Source: Mycolicibacterium sp. lyk4-40-TYG-92
Lineage (GTDB): Bacteria > Actinomycetota > Actinomycetes > Mycobacteriales > Mycobacteriaceae
DNA length: 64,000 nucleotides
Direction: 5' to 3'
Assembly: GCF_030209435.1 (NCBI RefSeq)
Contig: NZ_JARVRX010000017.1
Location: 186,001-250,000 of the forward strand
In this document: piece after piece, positions 8,542-17,905 of the stretch
Numbering within the stretch: position 1 is the stretch's first letter
How the letters are laid out: each line of letters starts with the position of its first letter
Notes under the pieces: generated by a model
Databases searched by the model: none
Told to the model about the DNA's origin: nothing
The model's input: only the letters and a program-made list of their open reading frames with translations
Made by a program: the position numbers and the translations under genes

Positions 8542-9468
8542 ATGAAATATCAGCGTGCTGACCTGCTCGACACCCGCAGGCTGCGCCTGCTGCACGAGCT
8601 GAGCCTGCGCGGCACGTTGTCCGAGGTCGCCGAGGCGTTGCACCAGAGCCCGTCATCGATATCGCAGGCGCTGAGCCAGCTCGAACGCGAGGTCGGCGTG
8701 CCACTGTTGGAGAAGGTCGGGCGTCGGCTGCGGCTCACCCCCGCGGCCGAGGTGCTCGTCGAGCACACCGCGGTCATCCTGGCGCGGCTCGAGCAGGCCG
8801 CCTCCGATGTCGCAGTCCAGAGCGACGAGGCCTCCGGCACCGTTCGGCTCGCCGTCTTCCAATCCGCGGCCTCGGCCTTCATGCCGCAGATGCTGACGGA
8901 GTTGGCGACCCGCCATCCGCGGCTTCGCGTGACGATGTCGCAACGCGAACCCGAGCAGGCGCTCTACGAGACCTGGCTGCGCGAGTTCGATCTGGTGATC
9001 GCCGAGGAATATCCGGGGCACGCCGCGCGCGCGTATCCGGAACTGCACCGGGCACCGCTGACCACCGACCTGCTGCGGCTGGCCGTACCACCCACCGGAG
9101 AACCTTGGGACCGCATCTCCTCGGTCAAAGATGCCGCCGACCTGCCGTGGACGATGGAGCCCGAAGGCACGGCGTCCCGACATTGGGCCGAACAGCTTTG
9201 CCGCCGAGCAGGTTTCGAGCCCGACGTCCGCTTCGAGACCGACGACCTCGAAGCCCAGATCGCGCTGATCGAGAACGGCAACGCGGTCGCCATCCTGCCC
9301 GACCTGATGCGGGTGCGGCGCCGTCCGGATGTCCGCGTCGTGGACGTCGACCCGCGTCGGCGGGTGGTGTTCACAGCGACGCGGACCGCCATCAGCAAGA
9401 CACCGGCCATCGTGGCGTGCCGGGCGGCGCTGGCCTCAGCCGTGCCCCCGCAGCTCGACGTGGACTGA
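8542..9468 (+). CDS. LysR-family transcriptional regulator, probable regulator of putA
   Basis: 308 residues. The N-terminal winged helix-turn-helix (TRRLRLLHELSLRGTLSEVA, then SPSSISQALSQLEREVG, residues about 10-60) is typical of LysR. A two-lobe effector-binding domain follows from about residue 95. Divergent placement next to putA fits the usual arrangement in which a LysR activator responds to the substrate or product of the adjacent operon, here probably proline or pyrroline-5-carboxylate; that ligand is inference. ATG start; length is typical for the family. Confidence 0.88.
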   Translation: MKYQRADLLDTRRLRLLHELSLRGTLSEVAEALHQSPSSISQALSQLEREVGVPLLEKVGRRLRLTPAAEVLVEHTAVILARLEQAASDVAVQSDEASGTVRLAVFQSAASAFMPQMLTELATRHPRLRVTMSQREPEQALYETWLREFDLVIAEEYPGHAARAYPELHRAPLTTDLLRLAVPPTGEPWDRISSVKDAADLPWTMEPEGTASRHWAEQLCRRAGFEPDVRFETDDLEAQIALIENGNAVAILPDLMRVRRRPDVRVVDVDPRRRVVFTATRTAISKTPAIVACRAALASAVPPQLDVD

Positions 9469-9620
9469 TCGACCAACATCGCGGCCGCGAGGGACAGTCA
9501 GTTAGATGCGGGTATCAATCCCTTGCAGGACAACGAGTTTTGCAAGACCCCGCGGACGACAGCCTGTACCTCTACCCGAATACCGAGCGCTACTGCCTGA
9601 AGGCTTCGACACGTTTCACA

Positions 9621-12600
9621 TCAAGGCCGAAACACCTTGCCTGAGAAATTAGCTATTGAAGCCTTGACGTCACGATATCCCTTATCTTGGTCGAACATTT
9701 TTGCAACGCTCGAATACGTCTCCCGATCACCGTGGTAATCAAGCGCTATCTTGCCGGCAAGGCCAGCACCAACATAGGGAATTCCTACAACTGCTGCTTC
9801 AGCAGCTGTATACCTCCAGTAATCCGACGGAATCGCGGGTCCATAGACGTGGCCATGCAACTGCTGCTGAGTCTGTTGCAACGGAGTTAACCCAGGAACG
9901 GGGTCACCTGTGGCGACAAGATCAATCTGAGTAAACCGACTGTTCGGTGACCAGTACACTAACGGGGCCGCGTACATCACCACTGACTTTATGTTGAGCC
10001 CCGTCGCACTTTCGGCAATATTCTGCGCATCGATTCCCCCTTGACTGAACCCGACAAGCATTATGGGAGCATGCGGATCTCCACCTTTGGCATAAATCGC
10101 GTTCACGATCGTCTGCAATTCTGCAGACTTCACTTGATGCAATGCAGACGGGATGTTACTACCAAGATTCTGTTGCGCCCCGGGGTCCAACTGAGTTCCG
10201 CCAAGGTACACGATATAGCTTATCTTGTTGTTGCTATTGACGATTTTATCTACCCAGATTCCACTCTTAGTATCCGCTGTGTCCCGCAGTCGTGTGTATA
10301 GCGCCTGCGCCGTTGGGTTGAACTGCTGCGCCGACGGCGACGACTGGTGGATGGCACTGGCCACAAAGGTAACGATCGAATTCACAGCGCTTTTCACCGT
10401 ATTAACGATCTGTTGCACTTGAGCAACTACCTGCTGCTGCACATGGGAAACCGTCTGTTGCACTACTGCAGCAGTCTTTTGCACTGCGGCAACGACACTC
10501 TTTTGTGCTGCGGTAACGAAAGTCTGCAGCTGAACAACTGCCGCGTGCAGTGCGGCACCGGCAGTCTGAAACACGGTGGCTATCGGCGTGAGACCGCCGC
10601 TACTTCCATCAGCAAGATCAATGACTGAGATCGTGTTATCCGCCATGTTGGCGACGTAGAGGCGGGTCCCCGCGGGGTTGACCACCATTGAGGTCGGACC
10701 CAAACCAACGGTCGTCGGCGCCCCGATGCCCTTGCCGGTACTCAGGTCGTAGCCCGTGACGCTGCCGTCGTACATGGTTTGAGTCGGTAAACCGGCATAC
10801 GGTTGGTATGAGGCCTTTTTCCCGGTGCGGGAATCGGCGACATCGGAGACGTAGAGGGTCTTTCCGTCAGGACTGAGAGTCATCACCCCGTAGCCGACGA
10901 CGTTGATGGGAGTGCCGACCTGCTGTCCAGTGCTGGTGTTGAACGTCAAAACCGTTGCGTTTGCTATTTCTTGCGCACTCTGGGGCTGGGTGTTCTGAGC
11001 ACCGATCGTGATTGCGGGGTACGACAAGGACTCTACGTAGAGCTTTGTGCCGTCCGGGCTCAGCGCCTCGGTTTGAGGGATGAGGGCACCCGCGTCATTC
11101 GTCAGGATGATCGGGTTCCCTACCGGGGCACCTGATTTGGAGTCGACGGTATAGATGGTCGTCGTCACGGAAGGCGACGAAGAACTGCTGGACGTCAGAT
11201 TGGACGCCGTCGTGACATACAGCCGCTTGCCGTCGGGGCTGACCAGAACCGAAGTGGCACCCGTACCCGAATACAAATTCGTCGACACCGGCCCGATCCC
11301 TAACGTGTCGCCGACCTGCGTGTTGGTCGTGGTGTCAAACACGGTCACGGTCGGCCGCCAGCTGGTGACCTGGCCGGTGTAGGAGCTGGTCACCGTGGCA
11401 CCCGCGACGTAGACGCGACTGCCGTCGGGACTGACGGCCAGTGCAGACGGACCGGGCGACGTCATGGTTGTCGAGTTCTGATCCGATGTCACCAGCGGGA
11501 TGGGACTACCGATCGTCTTGTTGGTACTGGTGTCGATGACCACAAGCGACGGTAGGTATCCGGTCTGGGAATATCCAGTGGACGGATTGGTGATCGTAGC
11601 GGGGTTATAGGCAACGACGTAGGCGCGGTTCATCGTGGGGTTGGTCACGATATTTCCCGGCGCGACGAACTGCCCAACCGGAATGGGTTCACCCACTTGC
11701 GTATTGGTGCTGGCGTCGACAACCTGGACAGTCGCAACCGGCGTTCCGTTTGCATCCGTAGCGTACGGCGAACTGGTGCCATAAATGGTCTTGCCGTCCT
11801 TGGTGATCGCAATCGCCCAAGGGTCAACGGGAATTGTCGCGACCACTGTCGGGGTGCCGGCCGAAGGTGGTGCACTCGTCGTGACGGTCGCCGCCGGCGC
11901 GGTTGCCGTCACACTCGACGCACTCGACTGCGGGTAGGCCGCGGCGAGTACCAGCGCGAGGGGCGCGAGAGACACCGGCGCCGACGGCATCGTCGTAGGT
12001 GCAGCGCTGAGCGGAGCGGCCGACAAGGCCGGCGGTACCACCCCCGTAGGCATTGTGTACGCCGTAACGGCGTAGGCGGAATGAACCACCGCCGGCAGCA
12101 CGGGACTCGGCGCCACCGCATCGACCTGAGCCGTCTTCGGCGCCACCGCGGTCACAGGCGGCGCGGCCTGCGACGCCGACTCGGCCGTGGCTGCCACCAC
12201 CTGCGTAGCCAAGTGGGCCACCGGAGTTCGCGGTGCTTTGCTTGTCGTATCAGACTGTTCCACTTGCGATTTGGCTGACGACTTGGATGATGTGGCGTGT
12301 CGGCCCGGTCCCGAATCTTCACTTGGGCTCGAGGCCTGGGCGCCCGTCTGCTGCGCACCGCCGCCGACGGAGCCGCCAGTGGGATCAGACTGTGAATTCC
12401 CGCCTTCGTCAGACGATTTCCCTCGGTTCTTTCCATGGCTTCTCGATGACGCTCGCGCACTCCCAGGTGGTGCAGCATCATCGGCGTTCGACTCCGTCGC
12501 GCTCGCGTTCGGCGTCGAGTCAGTCGCTGCGTGGACCGCCGGCGAAGTGACTGGCGGCGTGTTCGGATGGTGACGCGAAATGCCTTGCGAAGAAGAATCA

Positions 12601-12806
12601 CTCACCTTGGGCGATGACGATTCATGCGCACCGGCGGCGTCATCGGCGAGAGCAATTCCTGCGCCGTTGACCAACGCAATACCCATACCGAAGGTGACTG
12701 CGCCGGTGCCCAACCAGCGATATGGCTCGCGCCGTGAAGTAGCGCGATGACGTCCGGCGTACTTCGCACGTGCCGCTGTCCGACCTGCCCTGCGACGACC
12801 GGCCAT
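9621..12806 (-). CDS. Large exported protein: YVTN-type beta-propeller fused to a serine alpha/beta-hydrolase domain
   Basis: 1061 residues. A long basic N-terminus leads into a signal sequence (RWLGTGAVTFGMGIALVNG, about residues 30-48), then a Ser/Ala/Thr-rich low-complexity region to about 315. Residues about 318-730 carry repeated blades (VSPDGSRVYVAG, VSPDGKRLYVTT, LSPDGKTLYVSD, NPAGTRLYVANMADNTISVI). A Gln/Val helical linker follows to about 830. The C-terminal domain has the nucleophile elbow GFSQGG (near 920), a candidate acid in ATGDPVPG and a candidate His in DYHGDRE, as in cutinase or PE-PPE-type hydrolases. A strong AGGAGG lies before the ATG. The hydrolase end is markedly lower in GC than the rest. 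Lipid or ester substrate is inference. Confidence 0.8.
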   Translation of the reverse strand: MAGRRRAGRTAARAKYAGRHRATSRREPYRWLGTGAVTFGMGIALVNGAGIALADDAAGAHESSSPKVSDSSSQGISRHHPNTPPVTSPAVHAATDSTPNASATESNADDAAPPGSARASSRSHGKNRGKSSDEGGNSQSDPTGGSVGGGAQQTGAQASSPSEDSGPGRHATSSKSSAKSQVEQSDTTSKAPRTPVAHLATQVVAATAESASQAAPPVTAVAPKTAQVDAVAPSPVLPAVVHSAYAVTAYTMPTGVVPPALSAAPLSAAPTTMPSAPVSLAPLALVLAAAYPQSSASSVTATAPAATVTTSAPPSAGTPTVVATIPVDPWAIAITKDGKTIYGTSSPYATDANGTPVATVQVVDASTNTQVGEPIPVGQFVAPGNIVTNPTMNRAYVVAYNPATITNPSTGYSQTGYLPSLVVIDTSTNKTIGSPIPLVTSDQNSTTMTSPGPSALAVSPDGSRVYVAGATVTSSYTGQVTSWRPTVTVFDTTTNTQVGDTLGIGPVSTNLYSGTGATSVLVSPDGKRLYVTTASNLTSSSSSSPSVTTTIYTVDSKSGAPVGNPIILTNDAGALIPQTEALSPDGTKLYVESLSYPAITIGAQNTQPQSAQEIANATVLTFNTSTGQQVGTPINVVGYGVMTLSPDGKTLYVSDVADSRTGKKASYQPYAGLPTQTMYDGSVTGYDLSTGKGIGAPTTVGLGPTSMVVNPAGTRLYVANMADNTISVIDLADGSSGGLTPIATVFQTAGAALHAAVVQLQTFVTAAQKSVVAAVQKTAAVVQQTVSHVQQQVVAQVQQIVNTVKSAVNSIVTFVASAIHQSSPSAQQFNPTAQALYTRLRDTADTKSGIWVDKIVNSNNKISYIVYLGGTQLDPGAQQNLGSNIPSALHQVKSAELQTIVNAIYAKGGDPHAPIMLVGFSQGGIDAQNIAESATGLNIKSVVMYAAPLVYWSPNSRFTQIDLVATGDPVPGLTPLQQTQQQLHGHVYGPAIPSDYWRYTAAEAAVVGIPYVGAGLAGKIALDYHGDRETYSSVAKMFDQDKGYRDVKASIANFSGKVFRP

Positions 12807-13211
12807 CTATGCCCCTCCTGGCTCAAGTGCCCCGCCACGAGGATGCGCAGCGTGATTTGCGCCCAGGTATATCACCGGATGCAGCTAATCAGCGGCAGAT
12901 CTCCGCAAAGTTCACGACCCTGCGACTGCAAGTCAACCGTTCGGATGACATTGACGCAGGTGTAGGAAAATTACTAGCGCACAACGGGTTACGAAAAATT
13001 CGCCACCCTTCAGGCGATTTGACAGGAGATCGACAGCTATATTTCAGTAACTTCAGAGCTACCTCGACGTGGACGTTGCCGTCCGTCGCGCCCTCGGCGG
13101 GAGTCCCTTTCGTATCGCTGACGAACCGGTTCGGCAGCACGTCGAGCTGACGCGGATCGTCGGCGGTCCAATCCGCGAGTGCGCGCGCCAGGTGTTCGCG
13201 CCGCACGTGCC
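12807..13211. other. 405-bp region between the propeller-hydrolase gene and the response regulator; possible gene remnant
   Basis: The left two thirds (to about 13050) are AT-rich and hold the promoter of the exported propeller protein. On the minus strand, directly after the response-regulator stop, an open frame begins at a TTG (13215) that overlaps that stop. It reads LARALADWTADDPRQLDVLP and then VHVEVALKLLKY before becoming unconvincing. It may be a decayed coding remnant or chance. I see no RNA gene or terminator here. Confidence 0.35.
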
Positions 13212-13889
13212 TCAAAGCTCGTCGATACTGAGCAGGCCGTCTTGCACCGCTCGCGCAACGAGTTTGGCCTTGGTCGGGGCTGGTCGGCCAACGGCAGCGT
13301 ATTTGGCGCGGATGCGTTGCAGGTGGGTTTTGACGGTGGCGGGCGAAAGGTACAGGCTCTTGGCGACGATGTCCTTGCTCTCGGTCTGGAACCAGGCACT
13401 GAGCACTTCGAGTTCGCGATCGGTGAGGCGTGGCCGGCCGACGGTGGAGTCAGCCCAGATCGCCGCAGCCATGCGGGGTCCGATGTAGGGCTCGCCGGTG
13501 CCGGCGGCGCGGATCGCCTCGATCAGATGATGCTGACCTTCACTCTTGGCCAGATAGGTGACCGCACCGAGGTCCATGCAGCGCAGGATGATCTCGTCGT
13601 TTTCCAGGTGCGTGTACACGATTACGGTGTGGCCGGCATCGACGACCGCAGCGAGAGCCTCGAAATCTGTTTTCCGGCTGCGTAATTCGAGGTCAAGTAC
13701 AACGGCCGACAGGCCGGGAGTGGCCGTCGGATGGGCGTCCAGGAAGGATTCGGCCGTCAGATGGCTGGAGACGACCCCGACGGGCGGGTCGGCCTGGGCA
13801 CATCGAGCGGCTACCCCGGTGTGAATGATGTCGTGGTCATCGACCACAGCGATCCCCAGGGAATCAGGGTGCATGTCCGGCAAGGGCAT
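13212..13889 (-). CDS. NarL/LuxR-type two-component response regulator
   Basis: 225 residues. The receiver domain has acidic residues in GIAVVDDHD, the phospho-accepting Asp in VVLDLELR, Thr in VYTHLE and Lys in YLAKSEG. A LuxR-type helix-turn-helix follows (LTDRELEVLSAWFQ, then YLSPATVKTHLQRIRAKY, about residues 150-205). It is downstream of the sensor kinase on the same strand and its ATG (13889, or a second at 13874) lies inside the 3' end of the kinase gene, so the two are translationally coupled and should form a cognate pair. Target genes are not evident. Confidence 0.9.
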   Translation of the reverse strand: MPLPDMHPDSLGIAVVDDHDIIHTGVAARCAQADPPVGVVSSHLTAESFLDAHPTATPGLSAVVLDLELRSRKTDFEALAAVVDAGHTVIVYTHLENDEIILRCMDLGAVTYLAKSEGQHHLIEAIRAAGTGEPYIGPRMAAAIWADSTVGRPRLTDRELEVLSAWFQTESKDIVAKSLYLSPATVKTHLQRIRAKYAAVGRPAPTKAKLVARAVQDGLLSIDEL

Positions 13890-16125
13890 ACTCGGGGGCT
13901 CCTCCTGTGAGCTGGTGTCGCACGGTGATCCATACCGTGTCGTCGAGAACGGTCAGGTCGAGTTGATCTTCGCCATCGGCGATGTGTTCGGTGAGAATTT
14001 CGGGGTGTTGCACCGCTCGGCAGATCACGCTGAGCTTGACTGCGAAAGCGTCGCCGGACACGGTGATTCGGGCAGAGGCAAAAATAGAGGGAGCCGTCAG
14101 CACCCGGTGAATCACGTCGGTGAGCTGCCGTGCCACCACGTCATCGATGGCGGGCAAGGTTCCGGCAACACTGGTCGATACCGCCAGGCCGCGGCCCTGG
14201 ACGCCATCGACGACGGGGCGCAGCGCACGCATCAGGACGTGATCGAAGGCAGCTGATTGGTCGAAAAGCGCACGCAGGCGCTGGTATTCGATTTGCGCAG
14301 ACCGCGCAATGGTGGCATCGACCGTGCCACCGTCCGCAAGGACGAGCAGCAGGGGACGGATCGAATCCGCTAGCTCTGCGTAGCGACGCTGGTACTCCGC
14401 TTCCACGGCGGCACCGATGCGATCAGTTGCAACCAGACGCGCCCGGGCATCGGCTTCAGCACCGGCGGATACTGCCGCCCGCCGGATCAGGTTGTCGAAC
14501 AGCAGCGCACACAACTGCACCAGCAGGATGCTGGCCGTCCCGTAGCCGAGATTGGCCACGGTGTGCGCCGACGGGTCCCGGATCAGGGCGTAGACGCCGG
14601 GGATGGTCCAGCAGCCGATCAGGACGACGACACCGACACGTACCCGCTCATTGAGAAGCAGCGGCAGCACACACCAGCCGAGGGTGCTCTGTGGCCACTG
14701 GGCCGCGGTGCCGAGCAGATCAACGGGCAGCGTCATTGCTTGCACCACCGAAACGAGCACCAGTGCCGCGGCGCTTATACGGGGTGGCATCCCTGGTCGC
14801 CCGAGCACTCCGGTGATCGCCGACAGCGTTGCCGCTGCGGATATCGCCGCCAACGCCCACTGCAGCTGTGGCTGCCCGGTCGCTGATACGGCGGCGGGCA
14901 CCATCGCCAGCAGGTTCACGCAGGCATACGCGATCAGCGCCAGGCCGTAGCCCGCCCGGGTGCGTTCGATCAGTCTCTCTGGATCGGCAGGCGGTTCCGC
15001 AGTCGCCGGTGTGTCTGTGTGCCAACGTAATTCGACGGACGTGCCGTACCCGGGACGTGAATGAATTGCCGCTCCGCCGCCGATGCTGCGCATGCGGGCA
15101 GTGATCGAGTTCGCGATCCCGTGTCCGTGAGCGGGTTGCGTGGTGTCGAAGCCACAGCCGTCGTCGGTGATGCGCAGCTGCCCCGGTGCGATCGTGATCG
15201 CCACCGTGGTGGCACCGGAATGCCGGTCTACGTTGTTGAGCACTTCTCGGGCCGCGGCGGCGACCGCTGCCACTGTCACACCGTCGAGCCACAGCACTTC
15301 GGCCCCGGTGAATGTCATCGGTGTCGCGATGTGATCAGCGTTGTGACGAACAGCCGCAACAAGATCAGCGCGCGCCCGCGGCACCCAGGGCCTGTCGGAA
15401 AACACCTCCAGGTCGCGACGGGCCTGCGCGGCGACGCGCTCGGGCGCCAATGAGGTGCCATCACCGACCATCAGCAGGGTCGAGGCGACGGTGTCGTGCA
15501 GCAGCCGCGTCTGTTCACGGTCATACTCGCGGACCGCGGCGGCGACCTCCTGTTGCAGTTCCGCGGCCACTCGATCCGCGCGCGCCGCGTCGACAGAGTC
15601 GGCCACACGTAACACCATCATTCGGACCGACACCCCGGTCACCCATTGCAACGCAAAGTAGTACAAGTTGAAGATGTCGCCGACATGACTCCAGCCGACG
15701 GCTCCCGAAGAGCCGACGGCGAACGCGGCGGCGATCCCGAGGTTCATCGCGAAACTGACCGCGGCCGGCAAGGAGAGACTGAAGCTGACAACAGCGGTGC
15801 CCGCGATCACCACCGGAACACTGTTCGACAGGTAGAACTGCGGGCCGGCCACCAACACCGGGGTGGCCAGGCACGCGGCGAGCGTGGTGACGTAGTCGAT
15901 CGCCACCAGACGCGAACCATGCGAACGGGAGCCCAGTCGGTAAGCAGCCCATGCGCCCAGCGCAGCGGCACATATCCGGGCTGCAGTTTCATGGGGCGGC
16001 GGAGGTATCACGACGACGACCGCGCAGACCAACAGATTGGCACCATGACGCATGAATAACGTGATGCGGTTTGCCTGCCGCAGCATGTTCCGTCGCGAGG
16101 CGTCGGAAGCGAGGGCATCAATCAT
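13864..16125 (-). CDS. Tandem (double) membrane histidine kinase, second module degenerate
   Basis: 753 residues with two membrane-plus-kinase units in one chain. Unit 1: about five hydrophobic helices (residues 28-165), a HisKA_3-type phospho-site LLHDTVAST (His about 210), N-box REVLNNVDRH, G1 DDGCGFD and G2 GHGIANSI, all intact. Unit 2: another set of helices (about 400-540), then a kinase-like domain (EYQRRYAELADSIRPLLLVL onward) without the HD motif and without recognisable N/G boxes. Overlap with the downstream NarL-type regulator shows the partner. No Shine-Dalgarno is visible at the ATG at 16125. The degenerate half may sense or regulate rather than catalyse (inference). Confidence 0.85.
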   Translation of the reverse strand: MIDALASDASRRNMLRQANRITLFMRHGANLLVCAVVVVIPPPPHETAARICAAALGAWAAYRLGSRSHGSRLVAIDYVTTLAACLATPVLVAGPQFYLSNSVPVVIAGTAVVSFSLSLPAAVSFAMNLGIAAAFAVGSSGAVGWSHVGDIFNLYYFALQWVTGVSVRMMVLRVADSVDAARADRVAAELQQEVAAAVREYDREQTRLLHDTVASTLLMVGDGTSLAPERVAAQARRDLEVFSDRPWVPRARADLVAAVRHNADHIATPMTFTGAEVLWLDGVTVAAVAAAAREVLNNVDRHSGATTVAITIAPGQLRITDDGCGFDTTQPAHGHGIANSITARMRSIGGGAAIHSRPGYGTSVELRWHTDTPATAEPPADPERLIERTRAGYGLALIAYACVNLLAMVPAAVSATGQPQLQWALAAISAAATLSAITGVLGRPGMPPRISAAALVLVSVVQAMTLPVDLLGTAAQWPQSTLGWCVLPLLLNERVRVGVVVLIGCWTIPGVYALIRDPSAHTVANLGYGTASILLVQLCALLFDNLIRRAAVSAGAEADARARLVATDRIGAAVEAEYQRRYAELADSIRPLLLVLADGGTVDATIARSAQIEYQRLRALFDQSAAFDHVLMRALRPVVDGVQGRGLAVSTSVAGTLPAIDDVVARQLTDVIHRVLTAPSIFASARITVSGDAFAVKLSVICRAVQHPEILTEHIADGEDQLDLTVLDDTVWITVRHQLTGGAPEYALAGHAP

Positions 16126-16221
16126 GGCGAGAGCCCATTGTGCGCCACCATCATCTGCAGCGCTGGCCGTCCCCGAAATTGTCGCGAACGCAGCAGCACG
16201 CGGACGCGCGGGTTAGCTGAA

Positions 16222-17331
16222 CTAAGCCAAGCGGGAAACGGCGGCGGCGATGCGCTCGTCAGTCGCGGTCAGCGCGATGCGCACGAACCGCTCACCGGCC
16301 GGGCCGTAGAACTCACCGGGCGCGACGAGGATGCCGCGTTCAGCCAGCCACGCGACCGTCGCGCGCCCGGACTCGCCGCGGGTGGCCCACAGGTACAGGC
16401 CGGCCTCGGAGTGCTCGACGGTGAAGCCGGCACCCCGGACTGCCGCCAGCAGTGCGTCGCGACGCTTTGCGTAGCGATCCCGTTGGATGCGTTCATGTTC
16501 GTCGTCGTCGAGGGCGGCGACCATCGCGGACTGCACGGGCGTCGGGACGATCATCCCGGCGTGCTTGCGCACTGCAAGGAGTTCGGCGACCAACGCCGGG
16601 TCCCCCGCGACGAAGCCGGCCCGGTAGCCGGCCAGCGACGAGGTCTTGGACAGCGAGTGCACGGCCAGAAGACCGGTGTGGTCGCCATCGCAGACGTCGG
16701 GATGCAGCACCGACAGCGGCTGGGCATCCCACGCCAGACCGAGGTAGCACTCGTCGGACGCGATGACGACACCGCGCTCGCGCGCCCAGCCGACGACCTT
16801 GCGCAGGTGGTCGACACCCAGCACCTTGCCGGTCGGGTTACTGGGCGAGTTCAGGAACACCAGCGCGGGCACCTGGGGCCCGATCTGGGTCAGCGAATCG
16901 GCACGCAGCACCTGCGCACCGGCCAGCCGCGCGCCGACGTCGTACGTCGGGTACGCCAGTTCGGGCACCACGACGGTGTCGGCGGCCGCCAAGCCGAGCA
17001 GCGTCGGCAGCCAGGCGATGACCTCTTTGGTGCCGATGACCGGCAGTACCGCCTGCTCCGGCAGGCCGGTGATGCCGTAGCGGCGTTGCAGCGCAGCCAC
17101 TGCCGACGCACGCACGGCCGGCGTACCGGCTGTCGCCGGGTAACCCGGTGAGGCACTGGAAGCGGCCAGCGCCTCCCGGATCACCGGAGCGACGTCATCG
17201 ACGGGTGTGCCGACGGACAGATCGACGATGCCGTCCGGATGAGCACGCGCGGTCGCGGTCGCGTCAGCCAGGGTGTCCCAGGGGAACACCGGCAATGCAG
17301 CCGAGACTCTGGTTCGAGCGGACAGGGTCAC
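16222..17331 (-). CDS. dapC: N-succinyldiaminopimelate aminotransferase DapC
   Basis: 369 residues, a fold-type I PLP aminotransferase. It transfers an amino group from glutamate to N-succinyl-2-amino-6-ketopimelate in lysine and peptidoglycan diaminopimelate synthesis. Visible are the NSPSNPTGK motif, the PLP-pairing Asp in VIASDECYLG, the Schiff-base lysine in SLSKTSSLAGYR and the C-terminal Arg in ERFVRIALT. The GTG start at 17331 overlaps the ferredoxin stop in GTGA, so it is translationally coupled to fdxC, as in M. tuberculosis Rv1177-Rv1178 (recalled). The open frame continues upstream inside fdxC, but that part is not homologous. Confidence 0.92.
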   Translation of the reverse strand: MTLSARTRVSAALPVFPWDTLADATATARAHPDGIVDLSVGTPVDDVAPVIREALAASSASPGYPATAGTPAVRASAVAALQRRYGITGLPEQAVLPVIGTKEVIAWLPTLLGLAAADTVVVPELAYPTYDVGARLAGAQVLRADSLTQIGPQVPALVFLNSPSNPTGKVLGVDHLRKVVGWARERGVVIASDECYLGLAWDAQPLSVLHPDVCDGDHTGLLAVHSLSKTSSLAGYRAGFVAGDPALVAELLAVRKHAGMIVPTPVQSAMVAALDDDEHERIQRDRYAKRRDALLAAVRGAGFTVEHSEAGLYLWATRGESGRATVAWLAERGILVAPGEFYGPAGERFVRIALTATDERIAAAVSRLA

Positions 17332-17648
17332 TCGCCCTGCGGCGCGAGATCCTTGACCGCCTGCGGGTCGTTGTCGGTCTGGCCGACCTTCGACGCACCA
17401 CCCGGCGAGCCGAGCTCGGCGAAGAAGTCGGCGTTGTTCTGAGTGTATCCGCTCCACTGATCGGGGACGTCGTCCTCGTAGTAGATGGCCTCGACGGGGC
17501 AGACCGGCTCGCACGCGCCGCAGTCCACGCACTCATCGGGGTGGATGTACAGCATGCGTGCACCCTCGTAGATGCAGTCGACCGGGCATTCTTCGATACA
17601 TGCCTTGTCTTTGACGTCGACGCAGGGTTCGGCAATGACGTACGTCAC
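17328..17648 (-). CDS. fdxC: 7Fe ferredoxin FdxC
   Basis: 106 residues, the typical length of the actinobacterial 7Fe ferredoxin. It begins at a GTG preceded by AGGAGA. Cysteine motifs are C-x7-C-x3-CP (CVDVKDKACIEECPVDC) for the 3Fe-4S plus partial ligands, and CVDCGACEPVCP for the 4Fe-4S cluster. It is a low-potential electron carrier in the cytoplasm. It overlaps dapC by four bases, so the two share one mRNA. Its partner enzyme is not indicated by the neighbours. Confidence 0.95.
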   Translation of the reverse strand: MTYVIAEPCVDVKDKACIEECPVDCIYEGARMLYIHPDECVDCGACEPVCPVEAIYYEDDVPDQWSGYTQNNADFFAELGSPGGASKVGQTDNDPQAVKDLAPQGE

Positions 17649-17860
17649 CGGTAGTTCTCCTGTTCCAGTGGGCTGCTGGCTCGTCAGGAATACAACGAGC
17701 AGACGTCAGTATGGTGCGCCCGTACCGAAGCGTCTGGCTCAGTGTCACCTAACTTTACGCGCCGCCCAGGAAGGGTGGCGCGTGGTTACTGATACTAGAC
17801 GTTGCACATACCGTCCGACTAGTTCCCGCTGCAGCTTTTTACGCGTGTCACTTTTAGCTT

Positions 17861-17899
17861 TGCAATCTGTTGCATAGGACCGCCGGTAGCACCTAGGCT
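17861..17899 (+). promoter_or_regulatory. PadR-fadH promoter with inverted repeat
   Basis: TTGCAT (17870-17875), 18-bp spacer and TAGGCT (17894-17899) form a good promoter, with the PadR GTG 7 nt downstream. The -35 overlaps the inverted repeat TGCAA-TCTG-TTGCA (17861-17874), a plausible autoregulatory PadR operator. Confidence 0.55.
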
Positions 17900-17905
17900 C
17901 GTGCC

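Noticed and set aside
16222..17532. Extended DapC N-terminus reaching into fdxC
   Set aside because: The extra 67 residues are an out-of-frame reading of the ferredoxin gene; the GTG at 17331 gives the family-typical start.
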